64,000 bases of DNA, from NCBI GenBank assembly GCA_010909725.1, contig JAACMV010000005.1, forward strand, positions 496,001-560,000. Reading direction: 5' to 3'. A program made the position numbers and the translations under genes. The DNA comes from Picochlorum sp. 'celeri'. Lineage: Eukaryota; Chlorophyta; Trebouxiophyceae. Shown here one piece after another: positions 22,601 to 32,113 of this stretch (its first letter is position 1; each line of letters opens with the position of its first letter). The notes beneath the pieces were generated by a model. The model was not told the origin of the DNA and searched no databases. It saw only the letters and a program-made list of their open reading frames with translations.

Positions 22601-23204
22601 GTGGTCAATTTGTGTCCTCCCAATGTATTCGCTCTCTCGCTGTCTATCTTGTTTGTGTCATGATGTAAGAAGAAATACACACACATACCTTTTGCACAGT
22701 TCTGATAATATCTCACGTGATGACCTTCCTTGTGCGAATATCAAAAAGACGTGACCAAATCTTTGTTTATACTTGGCATTCCAATGCGCAAGCTCCTGCA
22801 CATGATGAACCACGGCTGCTGTCATGGGAGGGCACATGGAAAAAGGCAATCAAAGCAACGCTACCTCCTTGAGACTCTCATCTGCCGTCTGCGCGGCCAT
22901 CGACTGCTCCACAGCACTGAATGCACTGCCCAAACCCTCGCCACTCGCTCGCTCACCTATACTTGGGTGTGCTTGAAAAGCCTCGAGCCAGTCAAAAATG
23001 GACAACTGCAGCAGACAAGGGTTGTGTCATTTGACACCCGCAGTGCTGTAATTGCATTATATGGCATACCTCAGTCCACCAAATATCTCTAGATATCTTA
23101 AAAACCTCTGCTTCGTCCTGAAATGGAGAATGCGAGGCTAATCGTTGCGCAAATGTCTTTGACGCGCAACAGTTCAAAACTTCCTCGTACGATAGGGATA
23201 CCAT
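19692..23204 (-). CDS. TTL: Allantoin synthase (transthyretin-like protein): OHCU decarboxylase fused to 5-hydroxyisourate hydrolase
   Basis: Six exons on the minus strand: 23204-23070, 23005-22865, 22795-22689, 20437-20262, 20163-19826 and 19760-19692; all phases fit and give 321 residues, close to plant TTL. The decarboxylase half has SPFQDEAEVFKISRDIWW, the catalytic-His segment AFQAHPSIGERA, FGHVFLIFAQG and, after the 2.25-kb third intron, the closing helix ELRHAAFEQQKITEKRL. The hydrolase half has THVLDTCNGRPA, TNSDGR and the C-terminal YRGS signature with its His. Together they turn hydroxyisourate into S-allantoin in purine breakdown. A linker nonapeptide RAANLASQL (about 172-180) resembles an internal PTS2 peroxisomal signal. 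Intron 3 contains the entire CDC20 gene in the opposite direction. Confidence 0.92.
20839..22428 (+). CDS. CDC20: CDC20-type APC/C activator, nested in an intron of the allantoin synthase gene
   Basis: Exons 20839-20928, 21065-21184 and 21262-22428 give 458 residues. The second exon begins MDRFIPNR, the C-box that docks on the anaphase-promoting complex. ILDAPDLVDDYYLNLMDW leads into a seven-bladed WD40 propeller (for example NNCQIWDAE, DNMLMIWDARHDG, DRSIKFWN), and the protein ends in Ile-Arg, the IR tail that binds APC3. It brings cyclins and securin to the APC/C at metaphase-anaphase. No upstream C-terminal extension is present. It lies wholly inside the third intron (20438-22688) of the opposite-strand gene, so the two transcripts are antisense partners. 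Confidence 0.97.
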
Positions 23205-23222
23205 GCTGATCTATTACATGAA

Positions 23223-25217
23223 TTATGAAAGTGACGCATACATTTCATTAATTAATTGTTCAAAGACAGCCTTGGCCTGAGGACGCTTCACCTTGAATGT
23301 TGGGGTCAAAAGGCCATTCTCCACACTCAACGGCTCTGCCCAGAGGCGAATGGCAGCAGCCCGTTCAAATCCTTTCAGCCCAGCCGATCTGGCTTCTTCT
23401 TGCATGCTCTTAAATATGGCTGCAGAGACGTGCGAGTTGGCGCAGAGCTGGTTCAGATCTTGAGGTAGGTTTCTTTGTGCTGCCCAGGGCAGCAGGTACT
23501 CTGGGTCAGGGACCACAATGGCCACCAACTGGGCCTGTAATGAATCTCCATACACAAATGTCTGCAAAATGAAGGGAGATCTGCCATAGACACCTTCAAT
23601 CTTTTCCGGAGATATGTATTCCCCTTGCGCGAGCTTGAACAGACTCTTTTTCCTGTCGAAAATTTTCAACCGACCTCCAGGGAGCCACATACCAACATCG
23701 CCAGTATGTAACCATCCATCCTTGTCTATTGTCTCTGCTGTAGCCTCTGGGTTCTTCAAATACCCGGAGAATAGAATGGGACCTCGAACACAAATCTCCC
23801 CTCGAGGATACGGTGTATCCTTGTTTGAGTAATTCATCTCTGGAATATCATCCAGCTTGACCTCACATGATGGAATGGGTGCGCCAACATGGCCATATGT
23901 GGCATCTCCCGGGTATGTCAACGTGATCAAGCATGCCGTCTCTGTCATCCCATACCCCTCCAGCACATTTGGTCCAAAACATACTCGCAGAAATAAGAAC
24001 ACATCGCTCGAAATGGGTGACGATCCGCTGGATAACATATGAATCTTCCCGCCCAATTTTGCTCGAATTTTTGAAAACACCAGAGCGTCAAACAATGGGG
24101 CAAGAGGCCCCCCTCGCAAATCGCCGTTCAAAATATGCGACTTTTTATAATTAAACGCCGTCCAGAACAACTTTTTCGCGACGATACTGCTACTTTCAAT
24201 TTGCGCCATGACTTTATCGTATATTCGATTGTACAACCTGGGCACAGATGCAAATGTTGTGGGCTGAAGCTGTTCCACATCCTCCAACAACAGCAACACA
24301 TCCCCTCTATAGAATCCTATAGCTCCACCCTTGAATGTCATCAATATCACATTAAATCGCTCATAAATATGCGCCAAAGGCAAATACGAAATATGCCTGT
24401 GCTCCATCGTGTCAGACTCTATGATTGGGTCAATCACCATGCATGCTCCAGCCACATTTGCAATCAAAGCTCTGTGCGTCAACATGGCACCCTTCGGTAC
24501 ACCAGTCGTCCCAGACGTATAATTAATCAATGCGATATCATCAGGCCGTGGAGGCATGTGCGGCTTTGGATGCTTGTATCCCATGGCCTGCACTCTATCC
24601 AATGTCATCACTCTGACATGCCCACACCCAGCAGGCTTCTCCGGCAACCTCTGGTGAGGCGTCGTCCCATACACAACAACCAGCTTGACAGTGGTACACG
24701 ATGAAAGAACTGGATATAATTTATCAAGCACTGTAATAGAGCACGCGATCGCCGCCAGCTCAGCATGATTGGAAATATACTCCACAGCATCTGGTCCCAA
24801 GGTGTCATATAACGGCACTGCCGTCATCCCATACGCATGAACAGCGCAATCAACCAACATCCAATCCACACTATTATGTGAGTACAGTCCAACCCTCGTA
24901 TCGTTCCCTCCCCTCACTCCCAACTCGAGCATACCAGACCCAATGGCATTTCGTATCTGAGCAACATGTCCATACGTGATCCACTCATATGCAGCCGCAG
25001 ACCCATCCTCAAGGATGGTTCTATACCCTAGATATGGTTTCTCTTTGTATAAATCAACACTCCGCTCAAATACGTCGTACAGAGTGCGTACTGTCTCTGC
25101 ATCCTCCTGACCTTGAAATGTCTCGACAAGATTCCTCTCACTCAATACACTCCGTCGAACGACCCAATCCTCCTCTCCATGAAGCTTTTCTGGTAAAACC
25201 CTACAATATTCTTCCAT
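23223..25217 (-). CDS. Long-chain acyl-CoA synthetase, peroxisomal LACS6/7-like
   Basis: A single-exon frame; the first in-frame ATG, at 25217, gives 664 residues and begins MEEYCRVLPEKL, which aligns with the start of the conserved region of plant peroxisomal LACS. Motifs of the AMP-forming family are present: YTSGTTGVPKGAMLTH (P-loop), LPLAHIYERF, EGYGMTE, GWLHTGDVG, and the linker DRKKSLFKLAQGEY. It activates fatty acids with ATP and CoA, probably for beta-oxidation. I see no clear PTS1 at the C-terminus (ASLS) and no PTS2 in the chosen N-terminus; an upstream exon could supply one, since the frame stays open for another 50 codons. Only 18 nt separate its stop from the ATG of allantoin synthase. 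Confidence 0.94.
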   Translation of the reverse strand: MEEYCRVLPEKLHGEEDWVVRRSVLSERNLVETFQGQEDAETVRTLYDVFERSVDLYKEKPYLGYRTILEDGSAAAYEWITYGHVAQIRNAIGSGMLELGVRGGNDTRVGLYSHNSVDWMLVDCAVHAYGMTAVPLYDTLGPDAVEYISNHAELAAIACSITVLDKLYPVLSSCTTVKLVVVYGTTPHQRLPEKPAGCGHVRVMTLDRVQAMGYKHPKPHMPPRPDDIALINYTSGTTGVPKGAMLTHRALIANVAGACMVIDPIIESDTMEHRHISYLPLAHIYERFNVILMTFKGGAIGFYRGDVLLLLEDVEQLQPTTFASVPRLYNRIYDKVMAQIESSSIVAKKLFWTAFNYKKSHILNGDLRGGPLAPLFDALVFSKIRAKLGGKIHMLSSGSSPISSDVFLFLRVCFGPNVLEGYGMTETACLITLTYPGDATYGHVGAPIPSCEVKLDDIPEMNYSNKDTPYPRGEICVRGPILFSGYLKNPEATAETIDKDGWLHTGDVGMWLPGGRLKIFDRKKSLFKLAQGEYISPEKIEGVYGRSPFILQTFVYGDSLQAQLVAIVVPDPEYLLPWAAQRNLPQDLNQLCANSHVSAAIFKSMQEEARSAGLKGFERAAAIRLWAEPLSVENGLLTPTFKVKRPQAKAVFEQLINEMYASLS

Positions 25218-25513
25218 GTAAGGTATTCTGTGTGATTTTCCTATGAAAAAGACAGTCTCGAGCGATCCTTCCGAAAATGGTCTTGTCCTTTCGACACACA
25301 AATTGACCCTATGTGTCTCCAGTACGATCAATTGCGTGTATGTTTTTGAATTATATGGATGGATGTGGCCTTCAGGATGAGCATTGTACGTAAAATTGAC
25401 TCGAGTTCCTTAAATAGAGTCTCGAGCCAATTTTGGCTCTCTCAAGGCTTGGGTAGATCCCCAGTACGAGCACAGTTTCAATCAATCAATATAATCCAAT
25501 ATTATAGTAAAAC

Positions 25514-27529
25514 ATGTCGAGTTCATTCAGTCTATCACACGTGGAGGATAACAAGGAGGGATGGGGCCCAAGCAGCATTCCTGAGAAATTCACTGCAGTG
25601 CCTTTCCTTCCCTACGGAAAGGGAGAAAGGCTCGGTAGGATTGCAGATTTTGGGTATTCTTCTCACAGTCGCATGGGACATTACAGTGGTACGTATTCTG
25701 ACTGTCGCCGATTGAGGTGGAGCGACGGCGATTGTCGTTCTTTTTCCATGAGGGGATTTTACCCGCGAATTTCATACTGTTTAGTCAGATAATTCCTTTA
25801 ATGTTGGATGAAATCGCTTACATGGTCCAATGGTTATGTGTACAGGTCGATACAGAGAGCCAGCGCCGGGAACGTCAGTGTTCAACTTTGAAAAGGCGGA
25901 TGAGGATGAGGCGTTCGAGCTTGTGGATAACAAGCCTGTGAAAAAGTCTTTCGGAGGGCCACAGAGGCGTCCACAGAACCAGCAGCGTTGGGGACAGCAA
26001 CCGGCCCACCACGGAGGTGGTCGTGGAGGTCAACATGATGGTGGCCGTGGAGGGCGCGGTGGGCACGGAGGACGGGGCAGGCCACAATGGAGAGATCAAC
26101 AGAGAGAACGAGTGCTCTCAGAGTCCATTGACGTGCGTCCTGATTGGCAGGTGCTCGGAGACCAGATATTGTTGCCAGCGCTCGGCAAAATGTCTACAAA
26201 GGTGGATGAGGGAGAGAGCCTGGTGTCTGTTGGATCTCTTCCAACGTATGATCGTGCTGCTGATCGAGTTGGACCAAAGCTTCCTGCAAAGGTGAAGGAG
26301 CCATCAGGGGCACATGCGTATCCTCTGAAGATTTGGGATGATCCTGTGATGAAGAAAATGGCTGAGAATGATGAGGCAGATGTGTTTGTGTCAGATTTGA
26401 TCTTGACTGTCATCATGACAGCCCCACGATCATTGTTCCCATGGGATATTGCAATTTTGAAGAAGAAGAATAAAATGTACCTGGATCGACGTACTGGAAG
26501 TTCTTTGGAGTACATCACAAATGGTGAGACAGCACCTGACCCCCTTGTGGAGGATAAAGAGAATGTGAACGGTATTGAAAATTTAAAAGCCGAGTCTACG
26601 CATGTTCACCAGGCTTTCAGGGAGCAGGTCTTGCAGAGGAAGAAGGGCCATGATTTGGGTGAGCCATTGCCATCAGAGCTGGAGGGTGCAGCCACACCGT
26701 CAGCAGGATATATTTACAAGAGATTTGATCTTGGGAACATCCGGTTGATTGTTCGTTGTGAAATTGATGGATGCATGACGGTGGCTAACAATTTGCAAAC
26801 GGTTGCTGTTCATGCATTGAACGAGTTTGATCCTAAATGGTCTGGTATTGACTGGCGTACAAAATTAGACACGCAGAGAGGTGCAGTGCTGGCAACAGAG
26901 TTGAAGAATAATGCAACAAAGATTGCTCGATGGACTGCTGCAGCACTTTTGGGTGGAGTAGACATTATCAAACTTGGTTATATTAGCCGCACATCGTTCA
27001 AGAGCTCCAAGGCTCACCAACTGCTGGGTACACAGGCTGTCAAGCCGAAAGACTTTGCTGCACAGATGAATTTGAATATGGATAATGCTTGGGGTATCGC
27101 CAAGGCACTTTTAACCTTTTGCTTTGATAATACAGAAGGTTCGCCTGAAGGTATGTTGTATGCTTCTTGTCTCATGTGTGAGCCGCTACTCAACCACCAA
27201 CCTGAGCTGCTCATGGTGCTTTTGTTGGCAAGGATATGCGGAGACGAATGCAAACTTTGGCCCAGTATACATGTATCTGCAATAGTGTTGAGTACCATTG
27301 TGGAACTTGGGCCATACCTGCAACAGTATGCATGTCGATTTACATATATCGTGAGAATGATTGCTAATCCTAGTATGTTTTTACTAATGATGATGCAGGA
27401 CAGTACATTATGATGAGAGATGCAAACAAATCTCAGTTGAGAGTGTACTCAGTACCGTCCCTGGAGAGCCAGTCAGCTCACCAGGATGATGACGACGACG
27501 AAGTCCAGGACTCGGTCCCTGTAGAATAA
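25514..27529 (+). CDS. EIF3D: Translation initiation factor eIF3 subunit d
   Basis: Three exons, 25514-25688, 25846-27150 and 27399-27529, give 536 residues. The N-terminus has the family's WGPSSIPEKFTAVPFLPYGKGERLGRIADF. A Gly/Arg/His-rich linker follows, then the eIF3d cap-binding domain (YLDRRTGSSLEYITNGETAP; FDLGNIRLIVRCEIDG; LNEFDPKWSGIDWRTKLDTQ), and an acidic C-terminus. eIF3d is part of the eIF3 complex on the 40S subunit and can bind the mRNA cap directly. The second intron (248 nt) is long for this window. TGTAA lies at 27561-27565. Confidence 0.97.
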
Positions 27530-27817
27530 TATTCTAATGCATTTGTTGCTGTTATATATGTGTAATCGATACGCGATACGTTGCTCTTCTGTCACCGTCA
27601 TGCATTCTCTCGTGCATCTCCATGCAAATCTGAACGGGCGCGTCCTCTGTCGGGACATCCGAGAAACAGAAACACGTGGCAAAATACGTGGCAATTCAGA
27701 TTCTGAAAAGTCCGATAATAGTATGGGAAGCCATCAGACGGTACGCGTGGAATCCTGAGCAGTTAACAAAAAGTGTTAGAATATTTTGTCCCTGTGTACA
27801 GAGTATACCAGGACAAG

Positions 27818-30800
27818 ATGAAGGGAAACTTGGCGAGGCACAGTCTTTTCGCCTTATTCCTTGCCGTGTTTCTGAGCGCGGCACAGTCCCAAGAATGTCC
27901 TGCAAACTACACCGCTGCAACATCCTCAGGATACTATGTGCTGTATTTTGGTGATTCTGATAGCGGTGGGGACTGTTGTGCTAGTAATGAACTTGCAATC
28001 AGCTGCGGTATTGACGTACTCTGCTCCGATCCAGCCATTTATGACGAATCCTTTGGGGCTTTGGCTCCATATTCCTCCTGTGGGACGTCTAGAGAGCTAC
28101 TTGTCGGATCAGACAACAGTGGTGCATCGACCACCTGTGATGAGGCGATGCAATATGTCCAGAATGTTGCAAACCAAAGCAACCTGGGATGCGACTCTGA
28201 TCAGTTCTCTGTAGCACGGCGGCAAGCACTGGCCTTGTGTGGGAATCAGGCATATCTGTGCATGGCTCAGCGCGTGGGAGGAATTTGTGGCGATAATACA
28301 ACCCTTGTGGAGGTGGATAGTACTGAGGCTGAAGATTCAGAGGTGGATTGTCCTCCTGAATACGTAGCAGCAAAGGAGAGTGGCTTCTACCCACTGTATC
28401 TCGGAAGTAGCACAGGGTTTACGAATCAGACTTGTTGTGAACGGTATCAAGTAGAGTCCTCGTGTGGTCTGGATGTCCTCTGCCCAAATCCAGCAGGGTA
28501 TAATCAGTCGTATGGAGAATTGTACACATATATTTCATGTGCAACCTCGGGACAAGTTCTTGTTGGGCTTGACAGGGCCAGTACATCTCTCTCTTGTGAT
28601 GATGCCGTAGCATATGCATGGAACATTTACAATCAGACTGGATGTGATTCTGATGAATACACTGCTGCAATTCAACAGGCACAGGCCAGATGTGGGTACC
28701 AGTCCTTGGAGTGCATTGGGAAATCAGTATATGGCGGATTTTGTGACATTGGAGTTCCTCAGGAAGATATTTCGGCATATCAGTGTTTCGCTGCTGCTCA
28801 AAATACAGCAGAGCAAGCTCAAGAAAAAGGCTGTGCCAGTGATGAATACATGGCTGCATTGAGTGAGACAAAGGCCTTGTGCAGAGATGATGCAGAAACT
28901 GTATTGGCTGCCACAGTTGGCAACGCATGCCCCTACACCTGTCAGAGTGCATTGAACAATCTAAGGGCAAAGGCGTCTACATTTTACACGTCTTGTGGAA
29001 CAAATGATTACAATTACGCAGCGCAGATTGTCGTTAACCTGTGTGGACCTGATGTCTTTATTCAAATCAATCAGGAGCTTTGTGCACCAAAGCCTTCCTC
29101 GTGCGAAGTTGCCTTGGATAATGCGATTCAGGCAGCGCAAAAGTATGGATGTGCTAGTAGTGAGTGGTCTGAAGCTCTGGCAACAGCAAAATCGGCGTGT
29201 CCTTTGTCCAAAGTAGCTGCTGCTATGGCCAATGCTGGTGTAGAATGTCCAATTACATGCTCACAGGCAATTCATGATCTAAAGAGAGCTGCATACTGGC
29301 CAGGATGCTTTACATTCACTTACTATCAAGCTTCCAAGGTTGCGATCAACACGTGTGGGTGGTTCAATTACTTCATTGCAGTGAAGGAGAACAACATCTG
29401 CCAGACAAGCCCAAGTCCATCACCACCACCGCCACCGCCGCCTCCACCATCTCCTCCTTCACGCCTATGCAGCACTAATATTGTTCCAAATGGGCCTTCT
29501 AATCTCAGGGTAACACAGTTGGGATCTACAAGCGTAGATCTGTGTTGGTATGTTGCTGTTGTGTGTCTTTGTCTGTAGGATCAAAACATTATTATTGCCT
29601 TCTGATGATGTGCAGGGATACTCCATCGAATCGTGGGTGTGTGGATTATTACGAGGTTCAAATCACTCCGGTGAATCTGTATGGCCTGTCTTCCTTGTTC
29701 TTCTCAGGCAGCAGTATCAAGGTACAGAGTGGGCAGTGTGTTCGTGTGACTGATTTGGCTCCTGGAACAAAATACTCTGCGAAAGTCACCTCTGTGACAA
29801 CAAAAGGTGGTGGGTCTTCTGAGCTCACCTTCACAACTGTCCCAGCGCCACCGAGTCCACCTCCAGTTCCTCCTAGTCCACCACCATCTCCACCGTCACA
29901 GCTCTGCTCTACATTGATCAGGCCAGGAGGGCCAAGCGATGTGCGTGTAACTACTCTGGGGGCAACGAGTGTTGAGATGTGCTGGAATCCACCAGAGAAC
30001 GGAGGGTGTGTGGATTATTATGACGTGAGCGTCACGCCTGTTGGTGTACAGGCTGTATCAGTGGCACTTGGAACCATCAAGGTTCAACGTGGAGAATGTG
30101 TGACAGTGAAAGACCTTGCTCCAGGAACTCAGTACTCTGCGACAGTAAGCTCTTATGCCGAAAGATTTGGAGGAGGAGGGTCCACGAGCATCACGTTCAC
30201 AACAGTTGCTCTGCCACCTGGACCAGCTGGCATTGTGCCACAGCCAGAGCCAGTCAAGCCAATCATTGGTCCAACAGTTTCATCCCCATCTCCAGAGCCA
30301 GAGCCTTCGCCATCTCCAGAGCCTATTGTTCCAAGTCCACCAAGCCTTGAGCCAGCGTCATCTCCATTACCATCACCATCTCCATCTCCATCGCCATCGC
30401 CATCGCCATCGCCATCGCCATCACCATCTCCTTCGCCTTCGCCTTCGCCATCACCATCGCCATCACCATCTCCATCTCCATCGCCATCTCCATCTCCATC
30501 TCCATCACCATCACCATCACCATCACCATCACCATCGCCATCACCATCTCCATCTCCATCACCATCGCCATCTCCATCTCCATCTCCATCTCCATCTCCA
30601 TCTCCATCACCATCACCATCTCCATCACCATCACCATCTCCATCTCCATCACCTCCAGCATGCACACCTCCAAGCAGTCCATTGAATCCCCAAGTCACTT
30701 CTGTGGATGAAACATCAGCCACAGTGTGCTGGAATGCACCGCTAGATGCCACTTGTGTGGACTATTACAATGTTGCCCTGGGCTCCAACCCACCAACAGT

Positions 30801-30987
30801 AGAGAATGGCCCCTGCAAGACATTTGGGCAATTGCAACCAGGCACCAGTTACACAGTTACAATCACCAGTGTATCAAATGTCGCTGGAGCAGGAGGATCT
30901 GTACAGACATCTTTCACCACCACAGCAGCACCAGTACCACCTCCTCCAGTGCCATCACCTTCTCCATCACCAAATCTTGATGGGTGA
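27818..30987 (+). CDS. Large secreted Cys-rich, FN3 and (Ser-Pro)n cell-wall glycoprotein
   Basis: Exons 27818-29547 and 29616-30987 give 1033 residues. A signal peptide ([15 protein letters not shown]) is followed by two long Cys-rich modules, each containing a CC pair and a GIDVLC/GLDVLC motif. There are also six copies of a shorter helical repeat (starting near residues 106, 258, 322, 374, 427 and 480) with the pattern Cys-x2-Ala, Gly-Cys-x-Ser-x-Glu/Asp and a closing Cys. A Pro-rich linker (about 530-550), two fibronectin type III-like domains, an uninterrupted run of about 48 Ser-Pro dipeptides (about 821-924), a third FN3-like domain and a short SP tail follow. Ser-Pro runs are classic substrates for prolyl hydroxylation and O-glycosylation, so this is probably a hydroxyproline-rich wall or matrix protein. 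The Cys-rich repeat is unfamiliar to me. TGTAA lies at 31038-31042. Confidence 0.9.
30362..30657 (+). repeat. Hexamer minisatellite TCNCCN encoding (Ser-Pro)n
   Basis: About 295 bp of imperfect TCNCCN units, varying only at third positions (TCTCCA, TCACCA, TCGCCA, TCTCCT). The frame is kept throughout, so it is under coding constraint. The plus strand is purine-poor. The strong periodicity also opens artefactual frames of Gly-Asp repeats on the minus strand and His-rich repeats in another plus frame. Confidence 0.95.
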
Positions 30988-31214
30988 TTCTACTAGAAAT
31001 TCCAGTCATCGTGCTACTCCTCTTTTTGCATCATGCGTGTAAAACAAACATCACAAGAAAAACGGTATTACTACTACATCCCACACATTCATCATCATTA
31101 TACAATATTGGGGTATTTGACCCTATGGTGTGCTTTCTTTTTTGCAACATGAAAAGAAATGAGTACCTGCACTTCCTTGCGAAGACAAAACTACTATACC
31201 CGGAGAAAGAGGTC

Positions 31215-31218
31215 AAAA
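31215..31218 (-). terminator. Probable RNA polymerase III terminator of the permuted tRNA gene
   Basis: TTTT on the minus strand, 9 nt past the last base of the 5' half (31228). Four T residues suffice as a Pol III terminator in most eukaryotes. Confidence 0.6.
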
Positions 31219-31227
31219 GAATAAGAA

Positions 31228-31343
31228 TAGAAGTCATATGCGCTATCCAATTGCGCCACCGAGGCAAGCACGCTGTAACACGTACGACATGGCAGAAGTA
31301 TTTTCGCCACCTCGGACGGGGGTCGAACCCGCAACCTTATGAT
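31228..31343 (-). tRNA. Circularly permuted tRNA-Arg(UCU) gene
   Basis: On the minus strand the 3' half (31343-31308: position 38, anticodon-stem 3' strand TCATA, variable loop AGGTT, T arm GCGGG-TTCGACC-CCCGT, acceptor CCGAGGT, discriminator G) precedes the 5' half (31265-31228: acceptor GCCTCGG, TG, D arm GCGC...GCGC, anticodon stem TATGA, loop CTTCTA). The halves are separated by 42 nt. Put in normal order they form a complete 74-nt cloverleaf with five of five anticodon-stem pairs, seven acceptor pairs (G1-U72 wobble) and anticodon TCT; the D arm matches eukaryotic tRNA-Arg(UCU). A box (TGGCGCAATTGG) and B box (GGTTCGACCCC) are intact but in reversed order. The break falls between positions 37 and 38, where normal tRNA introns lie. 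CCA is not encoded. Confidence 0.9.
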
Positions 31344-31568
31344 GTCTACAATAAATTGTTTACAAAATTGAATTTCCGTCGGAATAAAAAGAGATCAATC
31401 TTCTGACCCGGTCCTTTTACTGTCCTCTTTCGTGTAGATAGGACAATACCATGATGCATACACATCCCGGGTTGATGTCTGCAGGCGATACAGTCCTGAT
31501 ACCACACAAATGTTCGCAAACCCACCCACAACGTGGTCCCAGCACTGCCCACCTGTGCAGCAGATGCT

Positions 31569-31916
31569 TTAAAATGTCCTTGAATTCCACCCAAACATAT
31601 GACGTTCGCTATCCACAAATTCGATATAACATCTGCTTGGATCAACACCGTAACTCTGTTGCAGGAGCTCACAAATACTCGATGAAATTGTCACGTTGGA
31701 CTCTGCGTTCAAATTCCCAATGGATATGACTCTCACAAACGCACAGGGTTCCTGTGTTCCAGAATATGTCATTACTTGATCAGTATTGATGTGAGTCATA
31801 ACATATTGCTCCGGTTTCTTCACTGTTTTGGCCACGATGCTGCTCAAGGATTTGGCAACGTCGCTGTCCTTGACCTTGTCGCTGGGGACATTTACATTGA
31901 CGATTGCAGTTGGCAT
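31569..31916 (-). CDS. Macrophage migration inhibitory factor-like tautomerase (MIF/MDL)
   Basis: A single-exon gene of 115 residues, the standard MIF length. It starts Met-Pro, so after Met removal it has the N-terminal proline that is the catalytic base of the tautomerase superfamily. MFGWNSRTF at the C-terminus matches the MIF signature. Plants and algae carry MIF/D-dopachrome-tautomerase-like proteins in cytosol or peroxisome; their role is unsettled. The ATG at 31916 is chosen because it places the Pro at position 2. Confidence 0.93.
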   Translation of the reverse strand: MPTAIVNVNVPSDKVKDSDVAKSLSSIVAKTVKKPEQYVMTHINTDQVMTYSGTQEPCAFVRVISIGNLNAESNVTISSSICELLQQSYGVDPSRCYIEFVDSERHMFGWNSRTF

Positions 31917-32113
31917 TTTATATTTCAATTAATGGGTCAAGGGTTCTTTGGGTGACAGATCTGATGATGACCCATCATGGCATCATGGCTAGATGATGGT
32001 TCTCCTTCCAGACAATGCCTGTAATCGATTTCTCTTTCTTTTCTTTGTTTGGACACTCGTATCCTGCTGCTACATAGGTTCATTTGAGAAATTAATTACT
32101 GACTCCAAGCGTC

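Noticed and set aside
30153..30752. Long open frames of Gly-Asp, Met-Glu/Met-Val and His-Leu repeats over the SP region in other frames
   Set aside because: They are mirror products of the TCNCCN hexamer repeat. The plus-strand Ser-Pro frame continues into real FN3 domains on both sides.
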